64,000 nt of DNA from Legionella sp. W10-070. Its GTDB lineage: Bacteria; Pseudomonadota; Gammaproteobacteria; Legionellales; Legionellaceae. The stretch's first letter is position 1. Each line of letters starts with the position of its first letter. The notes under the pieces were generated by a model. It worked only from the letters and a program-made list of their open reading frames with translations, was not told the origin of the DNA and made no database searches. A program made the translations under genes and the position numbers. The DNA lies in contig NZ_CAAAJC010000014.1 of NCBI RefSeq assembly GCF_900640175.1, forward strand, positions 1-64,000, in the 5' to 3' direction. Shown here in pieces: positions 1-8,784 of the stretch.

Positions 1-135
1 ACACACATAACCCTTATAGTAGATAATGTATGCATTTGATCATAATTTTAAACAAATGTCGATCTGTTTAAATTTTAATCGATCGCTGCTCTAGTAGCTT
101 AGCAACAATCAATTTGGCTTTAAAAATTTTCATTA

Positions 136-166
136 GTTAATATTTGCTTAAGCTTGGTACTATAAA
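136..166 (+). promoter_or_regulatory. PmrA-like box plus -10 element
   Basis: Two near-direct 9-bp half sites, GTTAATATT (136-144) and CTTAAGCTT (147-155), are separated by 2 bp. This fits the Legionella PmrA consensus cTTAATatT-N2-cTTAATatT with three mismatches. A TATAAA -10 hexamer follows at 161-166, 38 bp before the chosen ATG. The box and -10 are seen directly; control by PmrA is inferred from the known consensus. Confidence 0.55.
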
Positions 167-203
167 GTAGTGTCCAGAAATTGTGCTTTATTCTGGGGTT
201 TCA

Positions 204-3200
204 ATGGTAAAAGTCGCTGGTAACTATACTTCTTTTGTAGAGAGTGAACTAGGCAAAATTTTCTCTGGATTTGAGGAGATTGTCAGTAAGTATCAAGCGT
301 CATTCAAGACGTTGAATTCTTCTGATGAAGCAACATTATTTGCCAAAGAACAGGTGGAAGCGCTTTCTGCCCTGATTAAGATGGCCAAAGGAATCATACC
401 TCATTTTGATAACGGTAAGACATTAGGGATTGGTACAGCAAAAAGCTTATGGGGCTTGAGAGAGGTTATTGAGAATTCTGTTAAAACCTTGTTTCCTCCG
501 AAGCTTAGTTTAATTCTTTTAGTTAAGCAATCATTGGGCGACTTAATTGCTGAAAGTTTAAAAATTACAGAGGGATACAAGCAATTAGAAAAAAAATCAC
601 CTGGATTTATTCAAGAACAGTTTAAAAAAGCATTAAGAAGCGGACTAAGCAATCGAAGGCAGTCTTATCTGGATCTTACTGGTTATAGGGCACTTTTTAC
701 AGAAGAGATGGAAGCGCTGGAAAAAGACATTGGAACGCTTATCGATGACTATGATTTTACTCATTATTTTTCTGTTGATGGTAAGAAAGGATTAAAAGTA
801 GACTTAAAAAATTTAGAGAATGACTTTAAAAAGGTTCTTCTTACTCTGAATATCGACTTTGAAGTTAAAATAGCTCATCCACTGTCATATCAATTGATGA
901 TGGAAGTTTTGGCTTTAATTGAGCAGGTACCTGAGGAACTGCAAAGCCTTATTTCTTTTTTTAATCCAGATTCTATTACGTTATCTATACCCTTTCTTAT
1001 AGACATAACGCGTGATGGTTATCGTTATAAAATCGATAATAAAATCGAAATAGATGCTGAGCAATTATATAAGGAATATAAAGGAGAGCGATTTCAGGTA
1101 TTTCTTGAAAGCCTGGCAAATTATTTTAATGACTATACAGATGCCGATCATGTGCAACAAGAACTTGCTAAAATGGCTCTGCCTCAGCAATTTGTTGATT
1201 TAGAGAAGAAACTTATTGACGCACGAATCGAAGAAATCCGGCAGCAACAGCAAGAGGTTAAAGACGTACTTGCCAATAGTGTGAATCTGACTTCTATTGA
1301 GAATGCCAGACAGCAACTTAATCAAATTCACGGGTTACTTGAAGAAATAGAGAAAAGGGGTAACTCCTACACAACTGAACCATTTAGCAAATTGCTTCAA
1401 GCGCACGCCTCTATTGATAAAATGAATGTTAAGGTTGATTTTGATCTTGAAAAGCCGTTGCCAGCCAGGGTAATTATTAAAACAGAATCAATCTGTGGAT
1501 TTGGATTTGCACAGGAAATTATTCGTGAAAATTGGAACTGGCAACAGCTAGCGCTTAAGGAATTAAGAGCAGTCGAAGCGCAGTTATCCCTAGAATATAA
1601 TGAAGCGTTGATTTCCCTACATCTCAAAAATGGTGAAGAACTCTTTTCAAACTTTGAGAAACTGCATGATAATATAAACGATCTGGGGGCAATTGAAGTA
1701 ATTGAAGATTCGCCTAATAAGCTCGAACAACTTGAAGAGCAATTACAGCGCCTGGCTAAAGACGATGAAGCGTTAACCCAGTTGCAAGCAGAGGCGGAAG
1801 CGCAACAAGAATATCTGGCTCAGCTTGTCTCATTCCCGACTTTGCTGAGCGAACACCGAGAACATGCCAAGATAACCAAAGAGGCTGTAAGTAACTGTTA
1901 TGCTGAAAGTGAGGATAAAATTAAGCAGTGCATGCAGTTAATACCCAAAAAACGACAAGAATTAGCAGAAATAACAAAGCAGTTGACTCTAAGTTTGCAG
2001 AAAGAAAAAGAAGCACAAGCTTATGCTGAGATAATGAAATCAGCTAATCCAGAGGTCATCAGAGAACAGTTGATTGCAACTGAAGAAAAAATTAAAGAGG
2101 CTGAGGTAAAATTAAATGACTTTAGGGTATTACTGAGTACTAAAAAGGAAAATGGCTATCTGGAACCACGTCCTTTGAGTGAGGATCCGTTACTGAAGTT
2201 AGAGGAAGAGCAAGGTTTATTAATCAATAAAATTCAGGAAATTGCAGGAGCTGAAAGCGATATTCTAAGTCTGGTTGTTCAGCAAATGGAGGTGGATTTA
2301 TTATTTTCTTCAGATTTGAAAATTTCATCGAACATTGAATTGATTTTATCAACAGTAACTAATTTGATGGATACGAAAGGGGAATTGCCAGAAAATATCT
2401 TCGAGGAGGCCGAGCTTAAACAAATTCTTCAAGCGTTAGAAGCTTCTAAAGCACTCATACAAACTGCTTTAAATGAAATGGATAAAAGGGGAGATAAGAA
2501 GATTAACTTTCCTTTTAAATCAATGGATGAACTTAAAGCGTTACACGATTTAAAGACTATTAAAGGACTAGAGTTAACCGAAAAGGAAAAAGGTTTAGAA
2601 ATTTTATTAAGATTAGTGGATCAGGAAGAAATATTAGCTGACTGGAAAAAATTAAATAGTTTGATTTTATTTCAAGAAGAGAGACAAAAGCTTACAATTC
2701 GCACTGAAGTTTTGAAACTTGACCTTGAAGAAAAAATAAGAGGGTATGCTTATCTGATTGCAAGGCCAAAATTAATTGAAATTCAGGAGTTTTTAGGCAA
2801 ATTAAAAGTAATCAATTTGGATATTAAATACGAAAAAAATAAGCGTCAAAAATTGGCTGAAGAATGTGAAGAGTTAGCACCTCAGATCAAGGAAAAAGAG
2901 GAAAAAATTGCAGAACTAAACCAAACAGCCAGAAATTTAGCGATTAATATCCAGGTTCTTGAAGCGATTAACGCATTGCTTGAAGCAAATAAGGAGTTAA
3001 GTGGTACGCTTGACTCTTTAGAAATCAGTACAGCAGAGGAAAAATACGAAGGGTTGCTCGATAATTTATCTGAACTAAAGGAGTTAATGGTCAAATTACC
3101 TGCTTCAACTTATGCAGAAACCCTTGAGTCGATTATTTCGCAACAAGCAGCAATTGGTCAGAGGATGTCAAACCTCATTAAAACAGATTTTAAAAATCGA

Positions 3201-4490
3201 TTCGATGCTGTTATTGAGGATGTAGACTCAATAGAATTAGATAATTTAAATATGCGATTGGATGATTACACAAACATAAGCGGGGCAATTGCCCCTGCTT
3301 TCCAAAATGTTAATCGTTTGCGAAACAGATTAAAAGAGCTTGCCGAATCAGAAATTGATGTCACTTCCGATAATGAAACAAGTTTAAGGGTAACCCAAAA
3401 GGCGCATCAAGATAAGTTATTAGAGAGATATAAAAGAGATCTGGATAAGCAATTAAAATTACTGCCTTCAAAGTATGACGAGAGTCAAGATAATCTGGTG
3501 CAATGCAGTGTAGCTTATAACAATGGATCAGCTTATTTGCAAGCGCTTCCTTTAGATAAGCTAAGGGTTTTACCCGATGAGACAAATCAGTCTATTGAAA
3601 GTTTGGAAAATGATTTACGGAATCGTATTAAATCATTAAACGAGATCCAGCAAGGCCAAAAGGAGCGATTTGATGCCAGAAAAGAGTTGGCAGAAAAATT
3701 TGAATCAGCACTTGACCGTTATCTTGAACAGCGCAAGAAAAAATACCCGGTTAAGGACAGTATCAGTCGAAGTGATTTGATTAAACGAGCGCAATTTATT
3801 ACTCGGTTACAAAACGAATTGGCAACCTACATTAATACAGGTAATAGTCAGCCGATATTGGAATTAATAACTGCTAATAAAACACAGTTTTGTGGATTGC
3901 ATCTCCGGCCAATTCTTAACAGGCTAGTAGTGGCAATTAAGGCATTAGATGCCCAAATCCCGCAGGACAAAGCAACTTATATTACGGAAGAAAAAGTAAT
4001 TCATGATCAAGATTTACATGATGAAGCATTAGCAGTTTTGGAAACGCTTAACGATAGGCCTCAATTTGTTTCGGCAATGAAAAATTTATACGCAAGAATT
4101 GAGAAATTAAAAGCCCATGATGGTGATGAAGGAAAAATCGCACAAGACTTGGCAGACTGTTTATGTGCCAGGGCGGATAAGTTTGTCATCGATTCAAGCC
4201 AAGCAGACAATTTCTCTGATAAAGAGGCATTTAAGGCATTTCATAGTGATTTCATGACAGAACTGCATAGTCAGGATGATGTAATGAGCGAGGATAAAAC
4301 ATGGAAATCTTTTATTCTCAATCTTGCCATTGGTCTCTGCACGGTTGGGATTGCCTTGGGCATCAAACTTGCTGTGTCCAAGATTTCGACAGGTTATGCT
4401 ACTTTCTTCGGTGAAACCAGGCTATTTAAGCAAGTGAAAGAAGTAGATGAAGCACTCTTAGATTTGACTGCTGCAGCGCCTGCCGCCTAA
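204..4490 (+). CDS. Large coiled-coil protein with C-terminal membrane segment; SdhA-like Dot/Icm effector candidate
   Basis: The product has 1428 residues and is dominated by Glu/Lys/Gln/Leu-rich helices from end to end, consistent with long coiled coils. Near the C terminus a hydrophobic stretch (about residues 1370-1393) could span a membrane. It is followed by an FFGETR motif and an Ala-rich end. I see no signal peptide and no enzyme motif. L. pneumophila SdhA, which protects the Legionella vacuole, is about this length and style, so an SdhA-like role is possible but not shown. A GTG 21 bp upstream (183) is an alternative start; the ATG at 204 fits the usual spacing after GGGG. The gene stands alone behind a PmrA-like box, as many effector genes do. 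Translocation is inference. Confidence 0.6.
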   Translation: MVKVAGNYTSFVESELGKIFSGFEEIVSKYQASFKTLNSSDEATLFAKEQVEALSALIKMAKGIIPHFDNGKTLGIGTAKSLWGLREVIENSVKTLFPPKLSLILLVKQSLGDLIAESLKITEGYKQLEKKSPGFIQEQFKKALRSGLSNRRQSYLDLTGYRALFTEEMEALEKDIGTLIDDYDFTHYFSVDGKKGLKVDLKNLENDFKKVLLTLNIDFEVKIAHPLSYQLMMEVLALIEQVPEELQSLISFFNPDSITLSIPFLIDITRDGYRYKIDNKIEIDAEQLYKEYKGERFQVFLESLANYFNDYTDADHVQQELAKMALPQQFVDLEKKLIDARIEEIRQQQQEVKDVLANSVNLTSIENARQQLNQIHGLLEEIEKRGNSYTTEPFSKLLQAHASIDKMNVKVDFDLEKPLPARVIIKTESICGFGFAQEIIRENWNWQQLALKELRAVEAQLSLEYNEALISLHLKNGEELFSNFEKLHDNINDLGAIEVIEDSPNKLEQLEEQLQRLAKDDEALTQLQAEAEAQQEYLAQLVSFPTLLSEHREHAKITKEAVSNCYAESEDKIKQCMQLIPKKRQELAEITKQLTLSLQKEKEAQAYAEIMKSANPEVIREQLIATEEKIKEAEVKLNDFRVLLSTKKENGYLEPRPLSEDPLLKLEEEQGLLINKIQEIAGAESDILSLVVQQMEVDLLFSSDLKISSNIELILSTVTNLMDTKGELPENIFEEAELKQILQALEASKALIQTALNEMDKRGDKKINFPFKSMDELKALHDLKTIKGLELTEKEKGLEILLRLVDQEEILADWKKLNSLILFQEERQKLTIRTEVLKLDLEEKIRGYAYLIARPKLIEIQEFLGKLKVINLDIKYEKNKRQKLAEECEELAPQIKEKEEKIAELNQTARNLAINIQVLEAINALLEANKELSGTLDSLEISTAEEKYEGLLDNLSELKELMVKLPASTYAETLESIISQQAAIGQRMSNLIKTDFKNRFDAVIEDVDSIELDNLNMRLDDYTNISGAIAPAFQNVNRLRNRLKELAESEIDVTSDNETSLRVTQKAHQDKLLERYKRDLDKQLKLLPSKYDESQDNLVQCSVAYNNGSAYLQALPLDKLRVLPDETNQSIESLENDLRNRIKSLNEIQQGQKERFDARKELAEKFESALDRYLEQRKKKYPVKDSISRSDLIKRAQFITRLQNELATYINTGNSQPILELITANKTQFCGLHLRPILNRLVVAIKALDAQIPQDKATYITEEKVIHDQDLHDEALAVLETLNDRPQFVSAMKNLYARIEKLKAHDGDEGKIAQDLADCLCARADKFVIDSSQADNFSDKEAFKAFHSDFMTELHSQDDVMSEDKTWKSFILNLAIGLCTVGIALGIKLAVSKISTGYATFFGETRLFKQVKEVDEALLDLTAAAPAA

Positions 4491-4683
4491 AAATTCAATT
4501 AGCTGGCAAGGCCGCCTACGCTTGTAAACCAATTTATAGATTAGGAAGAGGGGAGTTAAGCTTAACCTCTCCTGGGTCCGAATAAGTCGCGGGAGGCTGG
4601 CTGTAAGGATGAACTGAATATGCCCATAAAAAATAGATACTGCCTAATATCATAATAACTGTATAATTAATCCAGGTTTGAAT
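4491..4683. other. Noncoding spacer downstream of the large coiled-coil gene
   Basis: No gene is visible. A GC-poor hairpin centred on GTTAAGCTTAAC (4554-4565), flanked by G-rich and C/T-rich arms, could act as a weak transcription terminator for the upstream gene, but it lacks a clear T run. Confidence 0.35.
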
Positions 4684-4829
4684 TAGGTTCTGTGCACTTA
4701 TCTACTATCTTGGCCAAAAAGCCTTGATTTTCTGTGCTCCGATGCTCACATACTTCTATGTATGCTCCGCTTCGGTGCTCGCCAATCAAGGCTTTTTGAT
4801 TCAAACTAGCGATAAGTGCACAGAACCTA
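4684..4829 (+). mobile_element. 146-bp MITE-like element, copy 1
   Basis: The element is bounded by a perfect 19-bp terminal inverted repeat, TAGGTTCTGTGCACTTATC. It contains an inner palindrome (GCCTTGATT and AATCAAGGC) and a central CATACttctatGTATG hairpin. It has no coding capacity. A second copy of identical length lies in reverse orientation at 12995-13140. The TA at each end could be a TA target duplication, as made by IS630/Tc1-type transposases, which would make this a non-autonomous derivative; no transposase gene is present in the window. Confidence 0.75.
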
Positions 4830-4953
4830 GGGCGTGTTTTCATTCATTGAAGCGAAAATGTGGGCAGCTGAGCGCCAAAAGCGAATAGCCGGTTTTATTG
4901 AACGAATTCATAACTATTTTGGTGCCAATTAATCGCATTTGCAAAGACACGCC
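4830..4953. repeat. Short inverted-repeat-bounded element next to MITE copy 1
   Basis: GGGCGTGTTTT at 4830-4840 faces AAAGACACGCC at 4943-4953, giving an imperfect terminal inverted repeat around about 120 bp without an ORF. The outer sequence, with its CATTCATT extension, recurs at the ends of repeats near 41520 and 12530. It may be a second MITE or a transposase-gene remnant. It lies immediately upstream of rlmD and may supply part of its leader. Confidence 0.4.
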
Positions 4954-4973
4954 ATGAAATAAGAGAAGTATTA

Positions 4974-6311
4974 ATGGCTAAAAGACGTCAAAGGGTACCT
5001 GCTGAAGCGCAATTTGCAGTGATAGAAAAGTTCAGTCATGATGGTCGCGGTATAGCTCGGATTAATGGGAAAACGACCTTTATCCAGGGTGCATTGCCCA
5101 ATGAGGAAGTTTCTTTTCAATACACACGAATAAAAAGTGATTTTGATGAAGGGAGAATTCTTTCTGTACTTTCCCCCTCCACATCGCGTGTCGAGCCACA
5201 TTGCCCGCATTATACGCTGTGTGGCGGATGCTCATTGCAGCATTTAGAGGCTCACTCACAGATTCATGAGAAACAGTTGCTGTTATTAGATCTGCTAAAA
5301 CGGGTTGGTCATTGTGAACCCCAAACAATCCTGGCACCACTTACAAGTGATAGTTGGCATTACCGTAATAAAGCAAGGCTCAGTGTAAGGTTTGTGGAGA
5401 AGAAAAAAAGCAGTCTGGTTGGATTCAGAGAGAAGAATAACGGTCGTTTTATTGCAGAAATTAATCAATGTTCAATTATAAATAAACAGATTGATGAGCA
5501 GATATCCAATTTGCGTGCACTTATCGATTCATTCGATAATCCTGATATCATTGCGCAAATTGAGGTGGCTGCTGGCGATCAGGATGTGGCGTTAATTTTT
5601 CGCAACCTAAGTGCCCTGAGTGATGCAGATAAAGAGAAACTTCGTGAATTCGGCAAACAGACTAATTTTCGCTTATTTCTCCAACCTGGTGGTGTTCAGA
5701 GTGTCGAACTGTTCTACCCCGAAGAGGCATCTGAATTTTTAACCTATACTTTACCAAGGGAGAACCTGGCATTTCAGTTTCATCCGACAGATTTTACACA
5801 AGTCAATGCAGGTTTAAATCAACGTATGGTTGCCCTTGCTCTTGATTTGATGGAGTTGACATCCGACGATGTAGTGCTGGATTTGTTTTGTGGTTTAGGT
5901 AATTTTTCATTACCCCTCGCCAAATATTGCGCCAAGGTAGTTGGCATAGAGGGTAGTGAAGCAATGGTAGAGAGAGCCTATATGAATGCTAAGGCAAATG
6001 CTCTGACTAATGTGGAATTTTTTTGCGCCAATCTTGAAAAAATTGAAGAAGTACATTCTAAGTTGACCCCTTACAGTTTTACCAAGATGCTCCTTGACCC
6101 ACCACGCTCTGGGGCATTGGAAATAGTAAAACACATCGATAGATATGATCCCAGGCTAATTGTTTACGTTTCATGCAATCCGGCTACTTTGGCAAGGGAT
6201 AGTGATATTCTGGTAAACCACAAGGGGTATAAATTAATAGCTGCTGGTGTTATGGATATGTTCCCACATACTGCTCATGTTGAATCCATTGCTTTATTTA
6301 AAAAAGGATAA
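4974..6311 (+). CDS. rlmD: 23S rRNA (uracil-1939 C5)-methyltransferase RlmD
   Basis: This SAM-dependent enzyme makes m5U1939 in 23S rRNA. The order is an N-terminal TRAM RNA-binding domain (about residues 10-65), then the 4Fe-4S cysteine cluster in [10 protein letters not shown], then a Rossmann methyltransferase domain. Visible motifs are [22 protein letters not shown] (SAM-binding), DPPRSGA, and [11 protein letters not shown] with the catalytic Cys. Length (445 residues) is normal for the family. The stop is 6 bp before relA, so the two genes probably share a transcript, as rumA and relA do in enteric bacteria. Identification is strong. Confidence 0.95.
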   Translation: MAKRRQRVPAEAQFAVIEKFSHDGRGIARINGKTTFIQGALPNEEVSFQYTRIKSDFDEGRILSVLSPSTSRVEPHCPHYTLCGGCSLQHLEAHSQIHEKQLLLLDLLKRVGHCEPQTILAPLTSDSWHYRNKARLSVRFVEKKKSSLVGFREKNNGRFIAEINQCSIINKQIDEQISNLRALIDSFDNPDIIAQIEVAAGDQDVALIFRNLSALSDADKEKLREFGKQTNFRLFLQPGGVQSVELFYPEEASEFLTYTLPRENLAFQFHPTDFTQVNAGLNQRMVALALDLMELTSDDVVLDLFCGLGNFSLPLAKYCAKVVGIEGSEAMVERAYMNAKANALTNVEFFCANLEKIEEVHSKLTPYSFTKMLLDPPRSGALEIVKHIDRYDPRLIVYVSCNPATLARDSDILVNHKGYKLIAAGVMDMFPHTAHVESIALFKKG

Positions 6312-6317
6312 ACAACA

Positions 6318-8522
6318 ATGGTCAAAGTTAAAGAAAATACTCCCTGGGCTGCTGATGGTACCATTGATGTCGAGCAGTGGTTACATCAGTTAGGAAGCAA
6401 AGGCTATTTTCAGGATCTGGGACTAATTCGTCATGCCTGTAATTTAAGCCAGCTGGCAGGGCAGGAGCATGCCACAGAAACAGGTGTTTCCTGTTTGCAG
6501 CAAGGATTGTCAATGGCTGATGTGTTAGCTGACCTGGAGGTTGACCAGGAAACTTTGGCTGCTGCAATAGTCTTTGAAAGCGTTCACTATGCTGAATTAT
6601 CATTAGATGATGTAGAAGAACAATTAGGCAACTCTATTGCCAAACTGGTCAGGGGTATTGAAAAAATGAGTGCCATGCACAATTTGCAGGCACTTAACAA
6701 ATATCCTCAGAATAAACATCAGATTGATAACATCCGTAAAATGCTGTTAGCGATGGTTGATGATGTACGCGTTGTACTCATTAAATTGGCAGAGCGACTC
6801 TGTGTGTTACGTACTGCATCTCAGCTTCCAGAAGCTATACGGCAACAAATTGCTACAGAAGCGATGGAAATTTATGCCCCTTTGGCAAACCGTTTGGGGA
6901 TTGGTGCAATTAAATGGGAGATGGAGGATCTGGCATTTCGCTACTTGCATCCAGACGATTATAAAGCGATAGCCAAGGGGTTAAAAGCTAAGCGTCTTGA
7001 ACGTGATCGCTATGTGGATTTTATTGTCGAGGAGCTAAATAATCGAATCAAGGCGGCAGGTATTCACCATTTTGCTGTTTATGGACGGTCGAAGCATATT
7101 CATAGCATCTATCGCAAAATGACACGTAAAAATGTATCCCTTGAAGAGATCTATGATGCGACAGCAGTAAGAATCCTGGTAGAAACCCAGGAGCAATGCT
7201 ACGAAGTGTTGAGTATGGTTCATTCTCTCTGGAAGCAGATTCCTGCTGAGTTTGATGATTATATTACTAACCCTAAGGCCAATGGTTACCAATCATTGCA
7301 TTCTGCGGTGGAGGGGCCTGAAGGGCGCGTTTTCGAGGTTCAGATTCGGACTTTTCAAATGCATGATCTTGCTGAAATGGGGGTTGCCGCTCATTGGAAA
7401 TACAAAGAAGGTGGTTTAACCCATAAAGAAAGTCATGAGCGCAAAATTGAATGGTTGCGGGATGTATTGGCCTGGCATCGGGAAATGGCGACCTCCAGTG
7501 GTGTTTCTGAAGCGATAGAAACTGAATTTCTCGAGGATCGGGTATATGTTTTCACACCAGATGGTGATGTGCTGGACTTGCCTCAGGGGGTTACTCCTTT
7601 GGATTTTGCTTATCATGTTCACAGTCAGGTAGGCCATCGTTGCCGTGGAGCCAAGGTTAATGGCTCTATTGTTCCTTTAACCTATCAATTAAAAACGGGT
7701 GATAAAGTTGAAGTGTTAACTGGCAAGAACGAGCGTCCCTCAAGAGACTGGATTAATCCTCACCTGAGTTATTTAAAAACATCTCGTGCTAAAGCGAAGG
7801 TTTTGCATTGGTTCAAAATGCAGGATTATGATAAAAACAGGAATGATGGCTTTGATATTCTTGATAAAGAGTTAAAGAACCTTGGTATTAAAACCGAGCG
7901 TCTGAGCGAGGTACTTGCTACTTTTAATTTTAAACGCCTGGATGATTTATATGCGGCCCTTGGGCGGGGTGATATTAAGTTAGGCCAACTGCTTAATAAG
8001 TTGTCTCCCGCTGAGGCAGAGTCTGCTACCATTCAAAATATTGTAAAGCCTTTGGTCAAGCCAGAAATCACAGGGAGCGATTTACGTATTGAGGGGGTAG
8101 GAAATCTTCTGACCCATATGGCACGTTGCTGCCAACCCGTGCCCGGTGATGAAGTAGTGGGGTATATTACGGTAGGCAGGGGAGTCTCTGTCCACAAGCA
8201 AGACTGTCCTAATATCATTCATGCAGGCGAGAAGCAGCGACAACGTTTTTTACAAGTCAGCTGGGGAAATTCCACCAAAGAGCATTATGCAGTAGATATA
8301 CTTATTAAAGCGTTTGACCGCTCAGGTCTTTTAAGGGACGTTACCTCCTTACTTGCCAATGAAAGGGCGCATGTTTACGCACTTCAAACCCAATGTAATA
8401 AACAGGATAATACCGCTTTTATTAAATTGACTGTTGAAATCGACGGCTTGAACAGCCTGTCACGATTATTAAGCAAAATAGAGCAAGTCCCTAACGTATT
8501 AGAAGCAAGACGTCAGGTCTAG
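6318..8522 (+). CDS. relA: GTP pyrophosphokinase RelA (stringent response)
   Basis: This ribosome-associated (p)ppGpp synthetase responds to uncharged tRNA. The N-terminal region corresponds to the HD hydrolase domain but lacks the HD..ED residues (ESVHYAEL stands there), as in monofunctional RelA. The synthetase domain (about residues 220-375) carries YGRSKHIHSIYRK, the RelA-type ExDD signature E311-F-D313-D314, and NPKANGYQSLHS. A TGS domain follows (about 405-465), then a zinc-finger-like region with HMARCCQPVPGD, and a C-terminal ACT domain (about 657-734). The ExDD in place of RxKD separates it from bifunctional SpoT/Rel. Length 734 is typical. Confidence 0.95.
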   Translation: MVKVKENTPWAADGTIDVEQWLHQLGSKGYFQDLGLIRHACNLSQLAGQEHATETGVSCLQQGLSMADVLADLEVDQETLAAAIVFESVHYAELSLDDVEEQLGNSIAKLVRGIEKMSAMHNLQALNKYPQNKHQIDNIRKMLLAMVDDVRVVLIKLAERLCVLRTASQLPEAIRQQIATEAMEIYAPLANRLGIGAIKWEMEDLAFRYLHPDDYKAIAKGLKAKRLERDRYVDFIVEELNNRIKAAGIHHFAVYGRSKHIHSIYRKMTRKNVSLEEIYDATAVRILVETQEQCYEVLSMVHSLWKQIPAEFDDYITNPKANGYQSLHSAVEGPEGRVFEVQIRTFQMHDLAEMGVAAHWKYKEGGLTHKESHERKIEWLRDVLAWHREMATSSGVSEAIETEFLEDRVYVFTPDGDVLDLPQGVTPLDFAYHVHSQVGHRCRGAKVNGSIVPLTYQLKTGDKVEVLTGKNERPSRDWINPHLSYLKTSRAKAKVLHWFKMQDYDKNRNDGFDILDKELKNLGIKTERLSEVLATFNFKRLDDLYAALGRGDIKLGQLLNKLSPAEAESATIQNIVKPLVKPEITGSDLRIEGVGNLLTHMARCCQPVPGDEVVGYITVGRGVSVHKQDCPNIIHAGEKQRQRFLQVSWGNSTKEHYAVDILIKAFDRSGLLRDVTSLLANERAHVYALQTQCNKQDNTAFIKLTVEIDGLNSLSRLLSKIEQVPNVLEARRQV

Positions 8523-8579
8523 TACTCGGTTTCTGAAAATTGTTAGAGTCTGTTGACATTTCAACTTAAACTGCCCACT

Positions 8580-8680
8580 TCCCGCGCTTTATGCGCGGGA
8601 TCTACGCAAACCACACGAAACTGACCATCCTCTTGACAAGGTTTGAGAGTAGATACCGCGCATAAAGCGCGGAACGTAGG
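8580..8680. repeat. REP-like palindrome pair after relA
   Basis: CCCGCGCTTTATGCGCGGGATCTACG-type (8580-8605) and AGATACCGCGCATAAAGCGC-type (8651-8670) units lie in opposite orientation, so the transcript could fold into two hairpins or one long stem. They share the GGATACCGCG...CGTAGGC core with repeats at 12481, 12861, 21331-21609 and 41472. Position just 3' of relA suggests a role in 3'-end formation. Confidence 0.65.
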
Positions 8681-8784
8681 CTCTGGCTCCAATTGTCAAC
8701 AAACCCTGGATATTGGTAAGAAAAAGGCATATTTTCAAAAAATAGAATATGCTAATAGATACCGATGTTGACAAGGACCGGTTA

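Noticed and set aside
211-225. E213 (KQE) of the protein at 11027-12019 as the catalytic Glu of the ADP-ribosyltransferase (residue numbers)
   Set aside because: Its distance to the following Ile-x4-Ile strand does not fit CtxA or PtxA, whereas E225 fits exactly.
4971-5340. Minus-strand reading frames opposite rlmD, and similar shadows in relA, recJ, secA, aspS and others
   Set aside because: They lie wholly within well-identified genes on the other strand and show no own start signals or family motifs.
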